Source: Lasiosphaeria ovina (taxonomy: Eukaryota; Ascomycota; Sordariomycetes; Sordariales; Lasiosphaeriaceae). Taken from it: a stretch of 64,000 bases of DNA. Below, piece after piece: positions 10,911 to 21,900 of the stretch (position 1 is its first letter; the number at the start of each line of letters is the position of its first letter). The position numbers and the translations under genes are program-made. Where the stretch lies: assembly GCA_033439765.1 (NCBI GenBank), contig JAULSN010000002.1, forward strand, positions 310,001-374,000. The letters are read 5' to 3'. The notes beneath the pieces were generated by a model. The model worked only from the letters and a program-made list of their open reading frames with translations, had not been told where the DNA came from and ran no database searches.

Positions 10911-13900
10911 CTACCACAACATAAACAAAACCAGGTTCTCGTAGGCTTCGGCACTGTCGTCCTGGAACTTGAGACTGGCGTGGCTCTTGGTCCGGCCCAG
11001 AACCACCTTCCGGGCTGCTTTTGCGAGGCCCAGGTGCTCCTCTGCCCGCTGGCTCTTGTCGCCCACCTTCACATACTCCTCGTGGATGCGGAAGTGCGCC
11101 AGCGCGAGGTAGCCCTCGCCGTAGGGGAAGCTGGACGCGAAGGATACGCACTCGTCGAAGAACGCCCTGATCCTGTCAGTTTGTCTGTTGTGATGCGCAA
11201 GTGGGCGGCGTATCTGGGGAGGGGGAGAGACTCACAGGGCTGCTGTGGACTGGTTCAGCTTCTGGAGCAGGCGGCCGACGCGGCACAGGGACTCGCACGT
11301 CTTGAGGCGGCCGCCAAAGCGTGCTTTGCGGAAGTTGAGCACCTTGAGCGAGAGGTCCAGAGCCTCCGCCAGTCTCCCCTGCGACTCGCGGACGAGGGTG
11401 ATCAGCTGCGCTCCGCTGCTTTGAGTGCGAGCAAATCCGTTGCACCAGACCCAGCGGGCACAAAGAAAAGGGAGTGAGGCTGGCAAGAATACATACCCAG
11501 CGTACCGCGGCTTGTCGTCGCGCAGGAGATCGGCCTTCGTGAAGCCCTTGAGCTCGGGGACCGACCAGTAGCGGTCCTCGGCGTCCTGGAATTTGCTTAT
11601 GCGCAGCAGCAGCAGGGCGATGTTGGCCGTCGAGTTGTCTAGCAGGGAGCAGTTGATGCGCTGGCGGATCTCCAGCGTTTTGGCGTGCCACCGCATGGCC
11701 TCGTTGAGGTCTCCAAGGTCCGCGTGCGCAAGCCCCACGTTGCTGTAGCTGACGGCCAACCCAGTCGTCGGGCGGTAACACGGCCTCACGCAGCCGCATG
11801 GCGTCGATTATCAGGCCTGCGGCCTCGGCGCTGTAGTTGAGGTCGAGCTTGATCAGGCCGAGCAGGTTCGCGGCCTGGGCGTACTCGAGGCTGAACGCTG
11901 CGTCCTTTGCCGGGAGGAAGCGGAAGCAGCCCTGGAGCAGCCTTTCGCAGTCGGCGTATCCCTCGCTTTCGTACAGATACCTGCCCGTTTTTGCCATTTC
12001 GTCAGGGTTGCTAAAGATGCAGAGAGTGATAGATGGAGAGAGAGTCTTACCAAGCTGCTCGCAAAAGAAGCTCGATGTAGTCCGACCCCGGCTTCAGCGC
12101 ACGCGGCATCCTGCTGCCCGTGGCCTGGGCAGAGAGGTTCAGGACGTGGGGCAGACACCGCGAGCACCTGCCCCAGAGCGTGTAGACGTAGCCCTGCGTC
12201 TCGTCGGACCATGACGACGGAAACAGGCGGCAGAGGAGCTTGGCGGAAAGGTTGAAGTACTGCTCCCACTCGGGCAGCGAGAGCTGACTCTGCACGGCTT
12301 CCTGGACGAGCTGGTGGACCGAGAGGCTCTTTTCGGCCGGGTTCCTCTCCACGAGAGCGCCGCGGAGGAGAGGTGTCTTGGCTTCGAGGAAGCTTGATTA
12401 TGTGTTCAAAAGGATCAGCACATTGGTGTTGGGGTTGAGAATAGGGGTGATACATACTCGACGTCGTCTGTGACGAATCCAAGACTGGGAAGGCCGTCTG
12501 GATTCTCGAGGAGAGAAGCGCCTTCTTTGAGAAGCTCTTCGTCTATGGAGACGGGGTTCCAGAAAGCAAGCAGCCGCTGGAGGACGGCCGAGTTGCTGGG
12601 CAGTTTGGAAAGAGCAAAGCTCCAGAGGGTCAGGATGGTATGGGGTTAGTCAGAGCCGGCGGGCTTGGAGCCAAAGATTTTAGCGCGCGAGTTTTTGAAC
12701 AGGGGAACAAACTCATCGATGCTCAGTCTGGACTGCTGCATGTAGGCCGACACTTGGTTCAGGGCCAGGGGAAGCCCGCCAAGAGCGCCAGACAGCTCTT
12801 TGGCGAGGGTGAGGGATTGGTCATCCGGGCCATAGGAGGAATTTCTGTCTAGGAGCGTCAGTAGAGCGCTAGCTCCCTTGTTTGCGTCGAAGGGCTGCAC
12901 ATGGATTCCGTGAGAAGCCGGGTGGAGAGACGCGTTGAAGTCTCGAGTGGTGACGAGAGCAGAGCCGGTGGCTCCAGTAGCCCAAGCGTGCTGGAGGACT
13001 TCGAGATCGTCGGCATTGTTGAACACAATAAACCAGCGGAGCGAGGTCCTGGCGAGCCATTCCTTTACCAGCACCTTGGACATGGTAGGGTCCTGCACAG
13101 TGGACGTCGACCGAGGCACGAGCCCTAGGCGATGGGCAGCCTGGGCGTAGTCTTCGGTGATCTTGACATAGGACTCGGCCGAGATCCACAGGATGGCATC
13201 GTACCACTTCTTTTCCCTGGCAGTACAAGCGTACTGGAGCGCAGTCTGCGTCTTGCCAACACCTCCAATTCCATGCAATGCGAGCGATCTCGAAGAGACG
13301 TCGTCCGAAGCTGGCTGGAGGCAGGCGACTATCTGGTCAAGGAGGTCCTGGCGGATGACAAACCGCCTGTTCGGCGAGTTAGGGACCATGAAGCAAGACG
13401 TGCTCGTTTCAGCGCCGTCACCAGCCGCTCCGCCACGGATGCTCATCTGCTCGAGAAGGGGGGCAATGCCGCCATTGGAGTCTGAGGAGCTGGCGCTCGA
13501 CCGGCCAATCTCGATCTCCAGGTCGACCTGCTGCGAGACACGCTTGATACGCCGGGCCACCATCGAATAATCTGATTTGAAGCCTGACCACGCTTTCTTC
13601 ACAGAAACGTCTGTTAGTACTTTGTGTCAGCTCCGTAACCGTCTTGTTGGAAATGCGGGCGGGGGATTCGAAGGTGGAAACGCTGATCAAAATACCGGTC
13701 AAGTGTGATTGAAAGAGCTTTACGGCAGTCGCAAAAAAGGTGGCGAGCTCGACAAAGATGTTGAAGATGAACTGTTCGAGTTGGGACTTGGAGGACACGG
13801 GAACCAAGTCATGAAACGACCGCGGCAAAGAGAAGATCAATTCCCCAACCAAGTCGCTAACATCCCTCTGGATGTTTGGCATATGGCCAGACGACTAACG

Positions 13901-14349
13901 GCCGCCGCGAATAATAATCGTCGCTAGATCAGCAAACCGATCGTCGTGTGTGCATGCAAGTTTGGTTCTCCGAGAGGCCAGAGGAGCAGACAGAGCACAA
14001 CCGACTGACTGCTTACTATGAGGAGCACACGAATGCTTCCCCATATCAGCCCAATGAGCTCCTCATCAGGGCCGATGCACGAGTTGGCAGCGCGGAGAAA
14101 GCCATGCAGGTAATCGAGTGCCGGCTTCAGGCTGACAACGGTCGACAAAGTGTTCTCGAGGCCCGGCGTGTCCTCGGAGAGCAATCTCGTCTGAAGCTCG
14201 ATGGCCTCGGCCGAAGTGGTCTGCAGACAATCCTCAAGTGTCACGCTGTCGTTGAGCACCTGACAGTATTTGAGTTTGATACGGTTTGCTGGGTCGTTTG
14301 ACGCCGTTGTCGAGCCCAGTTTAAGTTCGGACCGGATTGAAAGTCCCAT
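10911..14349 (-). pseudogene. DUF7708/NB-ARC/TPR NLR-like gene with stop and frameshift
   Basis: Exons (minus): 14349-14017, 13894-13640, 13596-12458, 12392-12051, 11980-11497, 11418-11236, 11172-10911. The N-terminus carries the LIWGS-type DUF7708 helical region. The NB-ARC has a GIGGVGKT P-loop (about residues 305-312), a Walker-B-like FIVFNNADD and GLPLAL. TPR-like repeats follow (YLYESEGY, AVSYSNVGLAHADLGDLNEA). Fungal NLRs of this plan are STAND NTPases tied to non-self recognition and cell death. Two lesions are visible. TAA at 12646-12648 (codon 513) stands where relatives have Tyr before the HTILTLW stretch, and the reading frame continues normally after it. Near 11760 the frame slips between PPDDW and AVSYSN in the first TPR. 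The intron at 13597-13639 would be only 43 bases, so that junction is less certain. A product ending at the stop would keep DUF7708 and NB-ARC but lose the TPRs. Confidence 0.82.
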
Positions 14350-14972
14350 CCTTGCTTGCGCCGTCCGTCGCGAGAACGACTAGAACGAGCGTTACGTCTT
14401 CGGCGCCTCGAAACACCCGCTGTTCCAGTTCCTGTTCCGCTACGGCCGTCTGTTCCCCTCGCCGAGGCCGGCGGCAGAAGACGTCGACGTCGAACTGGCA
14501 CAGGACGCCGACGAAGACGGCTCCACGCTCGTCTACCCCCATCAACTAAACTACTTTCTGCTACACAGGCTGTGCGGACTGCGAATAAAGTGGTCCGACA
14601 ACCTGTCTCTGCACCTGGCGTTTGACGAGAAGCAGCGCTTTCCCGGAGCTGCGTCGTCTCAACTACCGTATTCAACGTCGGCAAAAGCACGACCTAATAG
14701 TCCCGCAATCGACAAACTACCTACCTGATTGTCCCCTGCCTACAATACAATACGTAAGGTAAGGTAGGTTCTACCTACACCACTGGCGGGTTTGTCGGCG
14801 GAAAGTATCCTACCTACCTACCTACCTTAAGCATCGCCGGAGGCAAAAGGTCTTCTCCATCCGCCTTGAGCTTCGCTACTGCCCATCTGCTCTCCGTGAT
14901 TTAGCGCCGATCACAGAACTACCGGAAGGGTCCCTGCACCATAAAAGCCATCAATAATGGAGCAGCTGTCGG
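14350..14972. promoter_or_regulatory. Divergent spacer with TACC/GGTA tracts
   Basis: The spacer sits between the divergent NB-ARC and DPP III pseudogenes. It holds short direct TACC repeats near 14811-14828 and GGTAGG/CCTACC inverted copies around 14756-14776. Arg-rich open frames here are compositional shadows. No gene is called. Confidence 0.5.
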
Positions 14973-17455
14973 ATGACCCAAGCGCTGTGGGGACAAAGGG
15001 GCCTGCCCCAGACCGTCGATGTTGCTATTCGATCACTCAGCTGCTCTGCTGTCTTCACCCAGCTGACCCCACAAGAGCGCCTCTATGCTCACTACTTGTC
15101 CAAGTGCGTCTATAGACTTGCCACTCCATTCTTGCCTCAGCTAATCACTCTTGCATTCTTTCAGAGCAGCATGGGCCGGAGCCGAGATTACCCAGCGACA
15201 GGTGTCGCCGGAGTCACCGACCATCTTCCAACTTGCATTGGAACTCCATCGTAGCTGTGATGGGGACTGGGCACGACTGCTTGCATCGCCCGACGACGAG
15301 AAGTCGCGGAATGAGCTGGACCGCTTCTTGACATACCTCGCTCTCGTCCTTTATAACATGGGGAACTATTACGGCTACGGCGATCAGAAGTTTGTGCCCT
15401 CAGTCTCTGAGGAATTTATCCGCCATGTTGCTGCAAAGAGCTCCTCAAAGGCTCGGGATCTACTAGAGGAGTGCCTCCCAGCCATGTTGTCGCCACACCC
15501 TTCAGGCCTTGGCTTCCCATCCGAGGATAGACAAAGTGCATATTATCTGGGTTCGCGGAATCTCAACCACTCCGATATTAAGGCTGTCGACAAGCTCCTG
15601 GCCCTGCACGGAATGGGCCCCGATAACACGAGGTTGCGAGTGTCTGGAACTGATCCTGAGCCCAATTCTTTTGAGGTGCTGCAGGCATCTGTCGAAGTCA
15701 GCGAGTCGAATGTCGTTGGAAAGCTGGAGTCGGGGGCTGCCGTGTCGTTACGGAACGGCAGCTTCTCTCACGAACTCAACACAGTATGCAAGTACTTGCG
15801 AGAGGCCATTAAACACGCTGCCACCGATACCCAGAAAGATATGCTACGAGCATATATTCGGCACTTCGAAACAGGTCACATGAATCACTTTAGGGACTCC
15901 CAGAAAGCCTGGCTCAAGGACAAAGACCCGCGAGTGGAGCTCATCCTCGGCTTCGTCGAGCCATATCGCGACCCTGCAGGTTCGAGGGCCGAGTTTGAGG
16001 GTATCGTCGCCATCGAATCGCCCGTTGCGTCAGATCGTCTCCCACGACTAGTCTCTGGGTCGCGCGAGTTTATTAGGGAGTTGCCGTGGATTCTATCCAG
16101 TCCTAGTTCCGGCAGTCTCGGGCCCTTCGAGTCATGCGATATTGAGCCTCCAGAGTTCAAGGCCTTACACTGTAATCCTAACCCCCAAATTCTCTGCCAT
16201 CTCCCGGCAATCCACTGACGTAAACGCCGTAGCACTGGCCTATTCGTCCGCCATAATCTTCACCGGCATAACCCTACCAAATGCAAGTACCTTCTCTAGT
16301 AGACGTGGTACTGTTTCTTGTCTGCTAGTGTTCTGACCCGCTCATAGTCTGAGGACATCCGGGATACATGCGGCTTCAAGAATATCATGATTGCGAATCG
16401 CAACAGGCCGCCAAACCTAGACCTTGTTGACGCCGAAAAGGAAGCCCCCATTGTTGCGGTGGAAGAAGCCAGAGAGTACCTCAGCCACGAGTACTACTCA
16501 TCCGAGATCCGCATTGCCGTTCATGAGCTGCTCGGCCACGGCACTGGCAACCGGCTCCTTCGCGAGACGGCCGACGGGTCGTTCAACTTTGACCGCGACA
16601 CTCCGCCCGTCGACCCGCTGACTCATGAGCCCATTCGCACCTGGTACAAGGATAATGAGACCGTATCAAGCGTCTTTGGCAGCCTCGGGCTGACGCTGGA
16701 TGAGTGCCGAGCTGACGGTATTGGGCTTTTTCTGCTGTCCAACAAGGCGCTCCTCGCAACATTTGGCTACGACGACAGTAGCGAACGCAAGGCCGATGAT
16801 CGTAGGTCAACATCAAACTTTGGCGGGTTTTGTCTTCCCGAAAAGTAGCCAGTGTTGACATTTTCACAGTGATATACAGCGCCTATCTCTCCACAGCCGT
16901 CCACGGCCTTGAGGCGCTGCTCTCATACGACGTCGAGAAAAAGGTACGTAATTCCCTTCCCCCCTCTCCACCACGCAGCAACAATGGGGACGCGGCGCGC
17001 GCCATCAGCGCTAACAACACTACATAAAACAACAGGAATAGTCCCAAGCACACGAGTAAGGCTTCTTCATTATCCTAGGCGCCCTCCTCTCGGCCCCGGG
17101 CTTCGTGCGGGTCGACGTAGACGTCCCCTCGCTGCGCGTGACGGTCCACATAGACCGAGCCAAGACACTGACGCACGGCCGCAAGGCACTTGGAGAGCTG
17201 CTGCTCAAGCTGCACATTTGGCGCGTGACGGCGAACGTGGCGGCGTTCCGCGAGTTTCTCGACAGCGCCGCGGCCGTCGACGACTACTGGCTGGGCGTCC
17301 GGAGCGTCGTGCAGGCGCGGAAGATTGGCAGCCGGATGTTTGTGCAGGGCAACACTTTTCTGTGCGCCGACGGCCAGGATGCCCTTTACTGCGAGTACCC
17401 GGAATCTCCCGAGGGGCTGATCAAGACCTGGGTCGAGCGAGTCGCTGACATTTGA
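14973..17455 (+). pseudogene. Dipeptidyl-peptidase III (M49), two in-frame stops near 3' end
   Basis: Exons: 14973-15103, 15165-16171, 16233-16282, 16348-16801, 16870-16943, 17036-17455. The protein is a family M49 zinc dipeptidyl peptidase, a cytosolic enzyme that removes N-terminal dipeptides. Zinc motif HELLGH lies at residues 455-460, with DECRAD at 514-519, the M49 spacing. LYAHYLSKAAWAG near the N-terminus and GFKNI in exon 4 also match the family. The third intron appears to use a GC-AG pair (AAT|GCAAGT). In the last exon, codons 574 (TAG at 17039-17041) and 580 (TAA at 17057-17059) are stops, at positions where relatives have Trp (E-W-SQAH) and Gln/Arg. The frame then continues through 130 clean codons to a normal stop. 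Truncation at residue 573 removes a conserved C-terminal part, so the gene is probably non-functional, or the sequence is wrong at two sites. An upstream ATG at 14957 is out of frame. Confidence 0.85.
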
Positions 17456-18213
17456 GCGCTGTGCGGTGACGGTGTTGGCATCAGAAACATAAATGTGGAA
17501 AGAGGGTGGGGGGAGGCGGCGAGCCTAGCGGCCATTCAAGCCGAAAGGGGCGACGGGCATGTTAGCAAGAGCAACACGAAAAGCATAAACAGCTTCTCTC
17601 TATGTATCTCCAGGCCGGTTTAAGCCAGCTGCATCCCCGAGAGCCTGGTAGCCCCATTTAGTTCTTCGTTCTCGGTACTACACGCAAACATTGTTTGGTA
17701 GGTGGGTATTAATTTTGCGTTTTTTTTTCTGTCTGCTTATCCGCGCCCTCCTTTCTCGTAAGTCTTGCTCGACTCTCCCGGCCGAGAAAATAAATAAATA
17801 TCCCTGCTACGCCTAGACCCGAAAGCAGCCCCTCCCCTTCCCCTCCCCCCAAAAAGAAAAACACATCTCATCAAGAGAGATATCCCCTTTCTCCATTGAG
17901 TTCAAATAAAAAAGCAGAGCCTCCCACAGTATTCCACGGTATGGTATACAGCTGGTACAAATGTGACCCTTTGCCGGTTACTAAGGTAACTATACACGAT
18001 GAGAGAGGGGGAGAAAATAGCACTGGGGAAAGAATACAGGGGTGGTAATAAAAACATGAGAACAAAAAGTTACCTTGACCGTCGATACCGTCGATTGACA
18101 ATGATAGCCCGGTGGGTGGCTGGGTGGCTTCTCGGAGCTGACAGCGTCCGTCCACGACTTCACTCGTTCACTCGCTTCTTCCTCACCTTTCTCTGCTTCA
18201 CAGCTACACTACA
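17456..18213. other. Convergent spacer between DPP III and CENP-B-like genes
   Basis: Two genes end facing each other here. The spacer has T-rich and AATAAATAAATA sequence near 17789, plausible 3'-end processing signals, and a C-rich run at 17830-17850. No gene is recognised. Confidence 0.5.
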
Positions 18214-18392
18214 TTACACGATGACGTGCGTCGACAGGTGCTCTACCGCCTCCTTAATGGTGCGGAGCATGCGCTGGTTGACGCAGAAGGGACACCGCAA
18301 GGGGCGGTCCGTCACCGAGACGGGGGCGCTGCTCGCGATGGGCGTCAAGGTGAGGTCGTCGACCGAGGGGCCGCCGTTGGTAGGGGGAGGGG

Positions 18393-18427
<35 letters not shown>

Positions 18428-19473
18428 GGCGTTGGAGCGATGAACCGGGGCGCGGCCGTGGCCGGCGTGGGCACCGAGGTGGCGCCTCCGCGGTCGGCGG
18501 CCCCGCCTGGGCCCGCGCTCGACCTTGACGGCGTCGACATGGCGTTAACGGCAGCCGCGGCGTGCTGGGCGTACGCCTGGCCTGCGATGTTACCGAGGGG
18601 CGGCAGGCCGCGCTCGACGCGGTCGCGGTCCTCGCGCACCACGGCGGCCTCAGCCTCGGCGTCTGCCTCTTCCTGTTGTAGGGCGCGCAGGGCGTTCTGG
18701 AGGACGACCTCGGGGTCGTCCTCGCCGTACATGGAGGCGTCGCCGTTGGCGGGCACGCCGCCATTCTGCTGCTGCTGCTGCAGCTGCTGCGGCGGCGTCT
18801 GCTGCGATTGGTGGAGGGGGTTCTCGAGGCGGCGGATAATCTCGTCGCGCACGCGGGCGCAGGTGGACAGGGTGGTCTCGACGCCGACGATGCGGTGGAC
18901 GTTTTCGCGGATGGTGGCGGGTGAGATGTCGGGGGTGATGTTCATGAAGCGGGGCACGGCGTCGACGAGGTACGGGATGTCGTCGGCGGGGTTGAGGGCG
19001 GTGCCGTGGCGTCGCTGGCGGCGGACGAGCAGGCCGTAGCGCTTCTTGAAGCGGTGGATCCAGCCGGGAGAGAACTCGGGGGGTTGCTCGTCCTTGTAGC
19101 GCGGCAGCTGGCAAAAGATAGTTTTTGCCTTCTCGGCCAGCTCCTCGTTGGAGGGGTGGCGGCCGTTATTCACCATCTGCTGGTGCCACAGCAGCACGAG
19201 CTTCTCGACGTCGGGCCAGTTGCCGAAGCGCAGGCGCGATCCCGACAGCTGGGGGTCGCCGTCGAGGCGGGCGTACTTAGGCGACAGCGAGTGCGACACG
19301 GTCGACTGCGAGATGATCTGCTGATACTGTGCATGGAACCAGTCGATGCACGCCTTGTGACTGGGGCGGACCTGCTGCGAGTTTGCCCAGCGACGCAGCG
19401 CCCGCCGCTGGTCGAGGGTTAGCGAGTGCCGCTCCTTGGGCGTCGTCGCCTCGGCCGCCATCTCGTCCGACAT
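18214..19473 (-). CDS. CENP-B/Abp1-like DNA-binding protein with C-terminal zinc finger
   Basis: Single exon from ATG at 19473 to 18214, 419 residues; the frame is open further upstream but only from a GTG. Residues 15-72 match the N-terminal HTH of fission-yeast Abp1/CENP-B-like proteins (LTLDQRRALRRW, then ISQSTVSHSL). Residues about 85-150 match the second, CENP-B-type HTH (PSNEELAEKA, SPGWIHRFKKRYGL). No DDE transposase core follows, so this is a host protein rather than an active pogo element. The middle is Gln-, Ala- and Pro-rich, including an 11-Gln run. The last 26 residues hold a C-x2-C-x14-H-x3-H pattern, a probable C2H2 finger. In yeast relatives such proteins bind centromeric and replication-origin DNA and silence retroelements; the role here is inferred. 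A non-ATG extension or the Met at position 5 are alternatives. Confidence 0.85.
18394..18426 (-). repeat. CTG/CAG trinucleotide repeat (11 units)
   Basis: Eleven uninterrupted CTG units on the plus strand read as CAG (Gln) in the CENP-B-like gene. Purity of a single codon, unlike the mixed tract in the Bem1-type gene, makes length polymorphism likely. Confidence 0.95.
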
Positions 19474-19538
19474 GGCGACGGCGGCGGCGGCGTCGTCGTG
19501 AGCGACTGCCACGACGGGGTTGCGACGGGGCGGCGGCT

Positions 19539-19542
<4 letters not shown>

Positions 19543-19571
<29 letters not shown>
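19543..19571. repeat. (GAC)n trinucleotide repeat upstream of CENP-B-like gene
   Basis: An uninterrupted GAC/ACG repeat of about 9-10 units lies about 70 bases upstream of the chosen start of the CENP-B-like gene, in the leader or promoter. Flanking sequence is also CGG/CGA-rich. Confidence 0.9.
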
Positions 19572-19572
<1 letters not shown>

Positions 19573-20870
19573 ATGAGGTTGCGGCGACGGCGGCGGCGGC
19601 GGCGACAGCGACCGCGCTACGCTTGGCGCGGGCTAGACTGGGATGCGCTTGGCGCTCGAATATTCAGGTTGCGGTGGGCTGGGCCTTTAGAGAGGCAGTC
19701 AGCGTTAATGGGATATTATGCCTCTGTAGGAAGCGCACTTCGGCATCGGGGCGACGAGCTTGGGTTTGGTGATCGTTGTATCCGTAATGGTGCTTCTGGA
19801 AAACTCGCCCACGCAAGGCGGGGAAATGGGTCGAAACGCACAGGAACACGGCCGGCCTGGGGGTGCTCTGGCGGGTGGCTGGCAGCTGGAATGAAGCTTC
19901 CTGATTGGCCAGCCCCGCACCGCCACTTGCATGAAAATCAGCAATTGCAAATTGACATTATCACAGTAATTATCCGTATCCGTGCACAATCCAGCTGTTA
20001 AGATAAAGACCTGAATTAAATCGCGGATATGCGGTCTCCTTGAAGTTCAAGGCGTTCCAACTTTCCAGCAAATTTTATCATGATCAGAATCACAAGCTTG
20101 AGGCACATGAAGGGTATTCTCCAAACTTTTGCAATGTCTTTGGGTTATTGTTATTTATGCGCCAGCCCCTAGAGCTTGAAGTTGCGAAAGAACGTACGTT
20201 ACCACTCATCAGATCACAAAACGTCAATTGCCAAGAAGGAGCACGGCGACGGGATGCGCGCCCGAGGGCAGGAAGATCAAAAACCTCGACATATCCAGGA
20301 CTCCGGGGTTCAAGGCAGCGGCTTTATTGGGAGGTCCTACTTCGGCGAAGCATCGAGCAATCTGGATGTGATTAGGCGGCCTGCGTTCCTACTGCAAGAT
20401 GTGAACCTGCGACTTTCTCCTTTCGAGGTGCGAGCTTGAAAGACACGTACGAATACTCGTGACTCAATGAGCTTGATAACCTTACTTTACGATACCAAAA
20501 CAACGAATTTAAGACACTTCCACTCTAGCTAATTACCAACTCATATCGTCAATATCAATATCCGTGCAATAGGAAGAGTAAATACAGACGCGATGCCGAT
20601 TGTGCACGGGTGGAAGTTGCCAGTGTCGGCTGGCACTGGAGATCCACCACAGTCTCAACTGGCGCCCCGCACTGTCGGCAGACCCACTCTCGCGCCTAGC
20701 AACCAATGGTTGCTCGGGCCGCACTTACACGAACAACACCGCAACTCCAGCTTCAGATCCAGCTCACTTCTCGCTCACGTCTCAACCACAACCTCAAAAA
20801 TAAAAGCAATAAAATAATAGGGAAAAACAAACACGAAGCTGTGGGTTCTTAAGTGGACCCCTCAAAATTT
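19572..20870. other. Upstream region of CENP-B-like gene, no gene seen
   Basis: The sequence becomes A/T-richer toward 20600-20870. Overlapping short frames on both strands have no recognisable family features. The left part should contain the CENP-B-like promoter. Confidence 0.5.
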
Positions 20871-20879
20871 GTAGCCGTG

Positions 20880-21900
20880 CACAGACCAACCACAAAAAGT
20901 ATTTAAGGAACCGTTCCCCCCTCCTCTTTCCTTCCTTCTTCACCTTTTTTTTCGTCGCTCGCACACAAAATCATCAGCCGACTCTGCCATCCTGCCTCAT
21001 CCTTTTCTTTTGTCTTTTCCATTCTCAACAGCCTTTTCCCTTCCTTCAATCCAGCCGATCGCCATCGCCTTCCGGTCGCATTTTGAACACTTCTTTTGTG
21101 GTAAGTCGCTTCGCATCCGGCACCTTTCTCCCAGCATGATGTCAATCGCGCACAAAAACTCTGCGAGCGTGTAATGAGATGCATCCCGGATTGGTCCTGG
21201 CCTCAGCGAGAGTTTCCATTTTCACCTTGCCATCTTTCTTGCCTGGGACTTGTTCGCCTGGGTGAGAGCGGCGAGGGCTCTCATCGAGATCACCAGGGAT
21301 GGGTGGTCATCCCCGCGATCCTCTTATCCTTCGGGGTAATCGAGCTTCGCGTTTCCTCACTGGCAGAGACCGAATGCTTGAGTCCCTCCATTCTCTTTTT
21401 GTTTCGTCTTCTTGTGGTTGGAGGGACGGCCACCCGACATGGGCATCCTTTCGCGTCCGTGGTGTCCTTACTCTGGGTCGGTCCTCGGGATGAGGATCTT
21501 TTTCTGACGCGTGGCGGCCCAGAGGTTGCTTTGCGGGGTTTGGCTCGATTATTACCCGGCCGTAATGGTGGCGAAAGTCTTGGGGCTTCGGCGCGCGACC
21601 CTAACATCTTACGTCGTGGGAGATTGGTCGTGACTTACCAGTGTTAGTTTTTAACTTTCGCTGACGGATGCACAGATATAGGTTCGAGATTCCGAAACGA
21701 GATTCACTCACGGACGGCAATGGTGATCGGTTGGGGCTTGGGGTTGGGGAGGGGTTTGAGATTTGGGAGATGGCTGTTGGGGTGCTGGGTTTTCTAAATG
21801 ACAGGATGAGATACGACAATAATAAAATGACATTGCCTCTACGTGTGTTTATCGTTGCCTTCTTCTGTTCCAGCTTTTGACCTGCCATACATCGTGATCG
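20880..21900 (+). ncRNA. Candidate spliced noncoding or leader transcript
   Basis: Sequence at 20910-21100 is strongly pyrimidine-rich (CCTCTTTCC, CTTTTTTTT, CATCCTTTTC), the look of promoters and leaders of highly expressed fungal genes. A consensus donor GTAAGT at 21102 is followed, about 570 bases downstream, by a CTGAC branch-like motif and a CACAG acceptor near 21675. No convincing protein frame spans the two putative exons. This could be an untranslated RNA, a small-RNA host transcript, or the leader of a gene I failed to recognise. Support is composition and splice motifs only. Confidence 0.25.

Noticed and set aside
13388..13600. Antisense frames over the NB-ARC P-loop region
   Set aside because: They are the complement of a clear coding exon and have no independent features.
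18394..18426. CTG tract as a CRISPR-like or centromeric repeat
   Set aside because: It is a coding polyglutamine run inside the CENP-B-like frame.
19329..19772. Arg/Ala-rich plus-strand frames over the start of the CENP-B-like gene
   Set aside because: Composition follows the GAC/CGG repeats on the opposite strand; no domain is visible.
21174..21647. 157-codon plus-strand frame
   Set aside because: Overlaps the putative intron of the noncoding transcript; no motif, and it lies over antisense frames of similar length.
21660..21720. GGTTCGAGATTCCG as a tRNA B box
   Set aside because: No matching A box, acceptor stem or anticodon loop can be built around it; no tRNA gene was found in the window.
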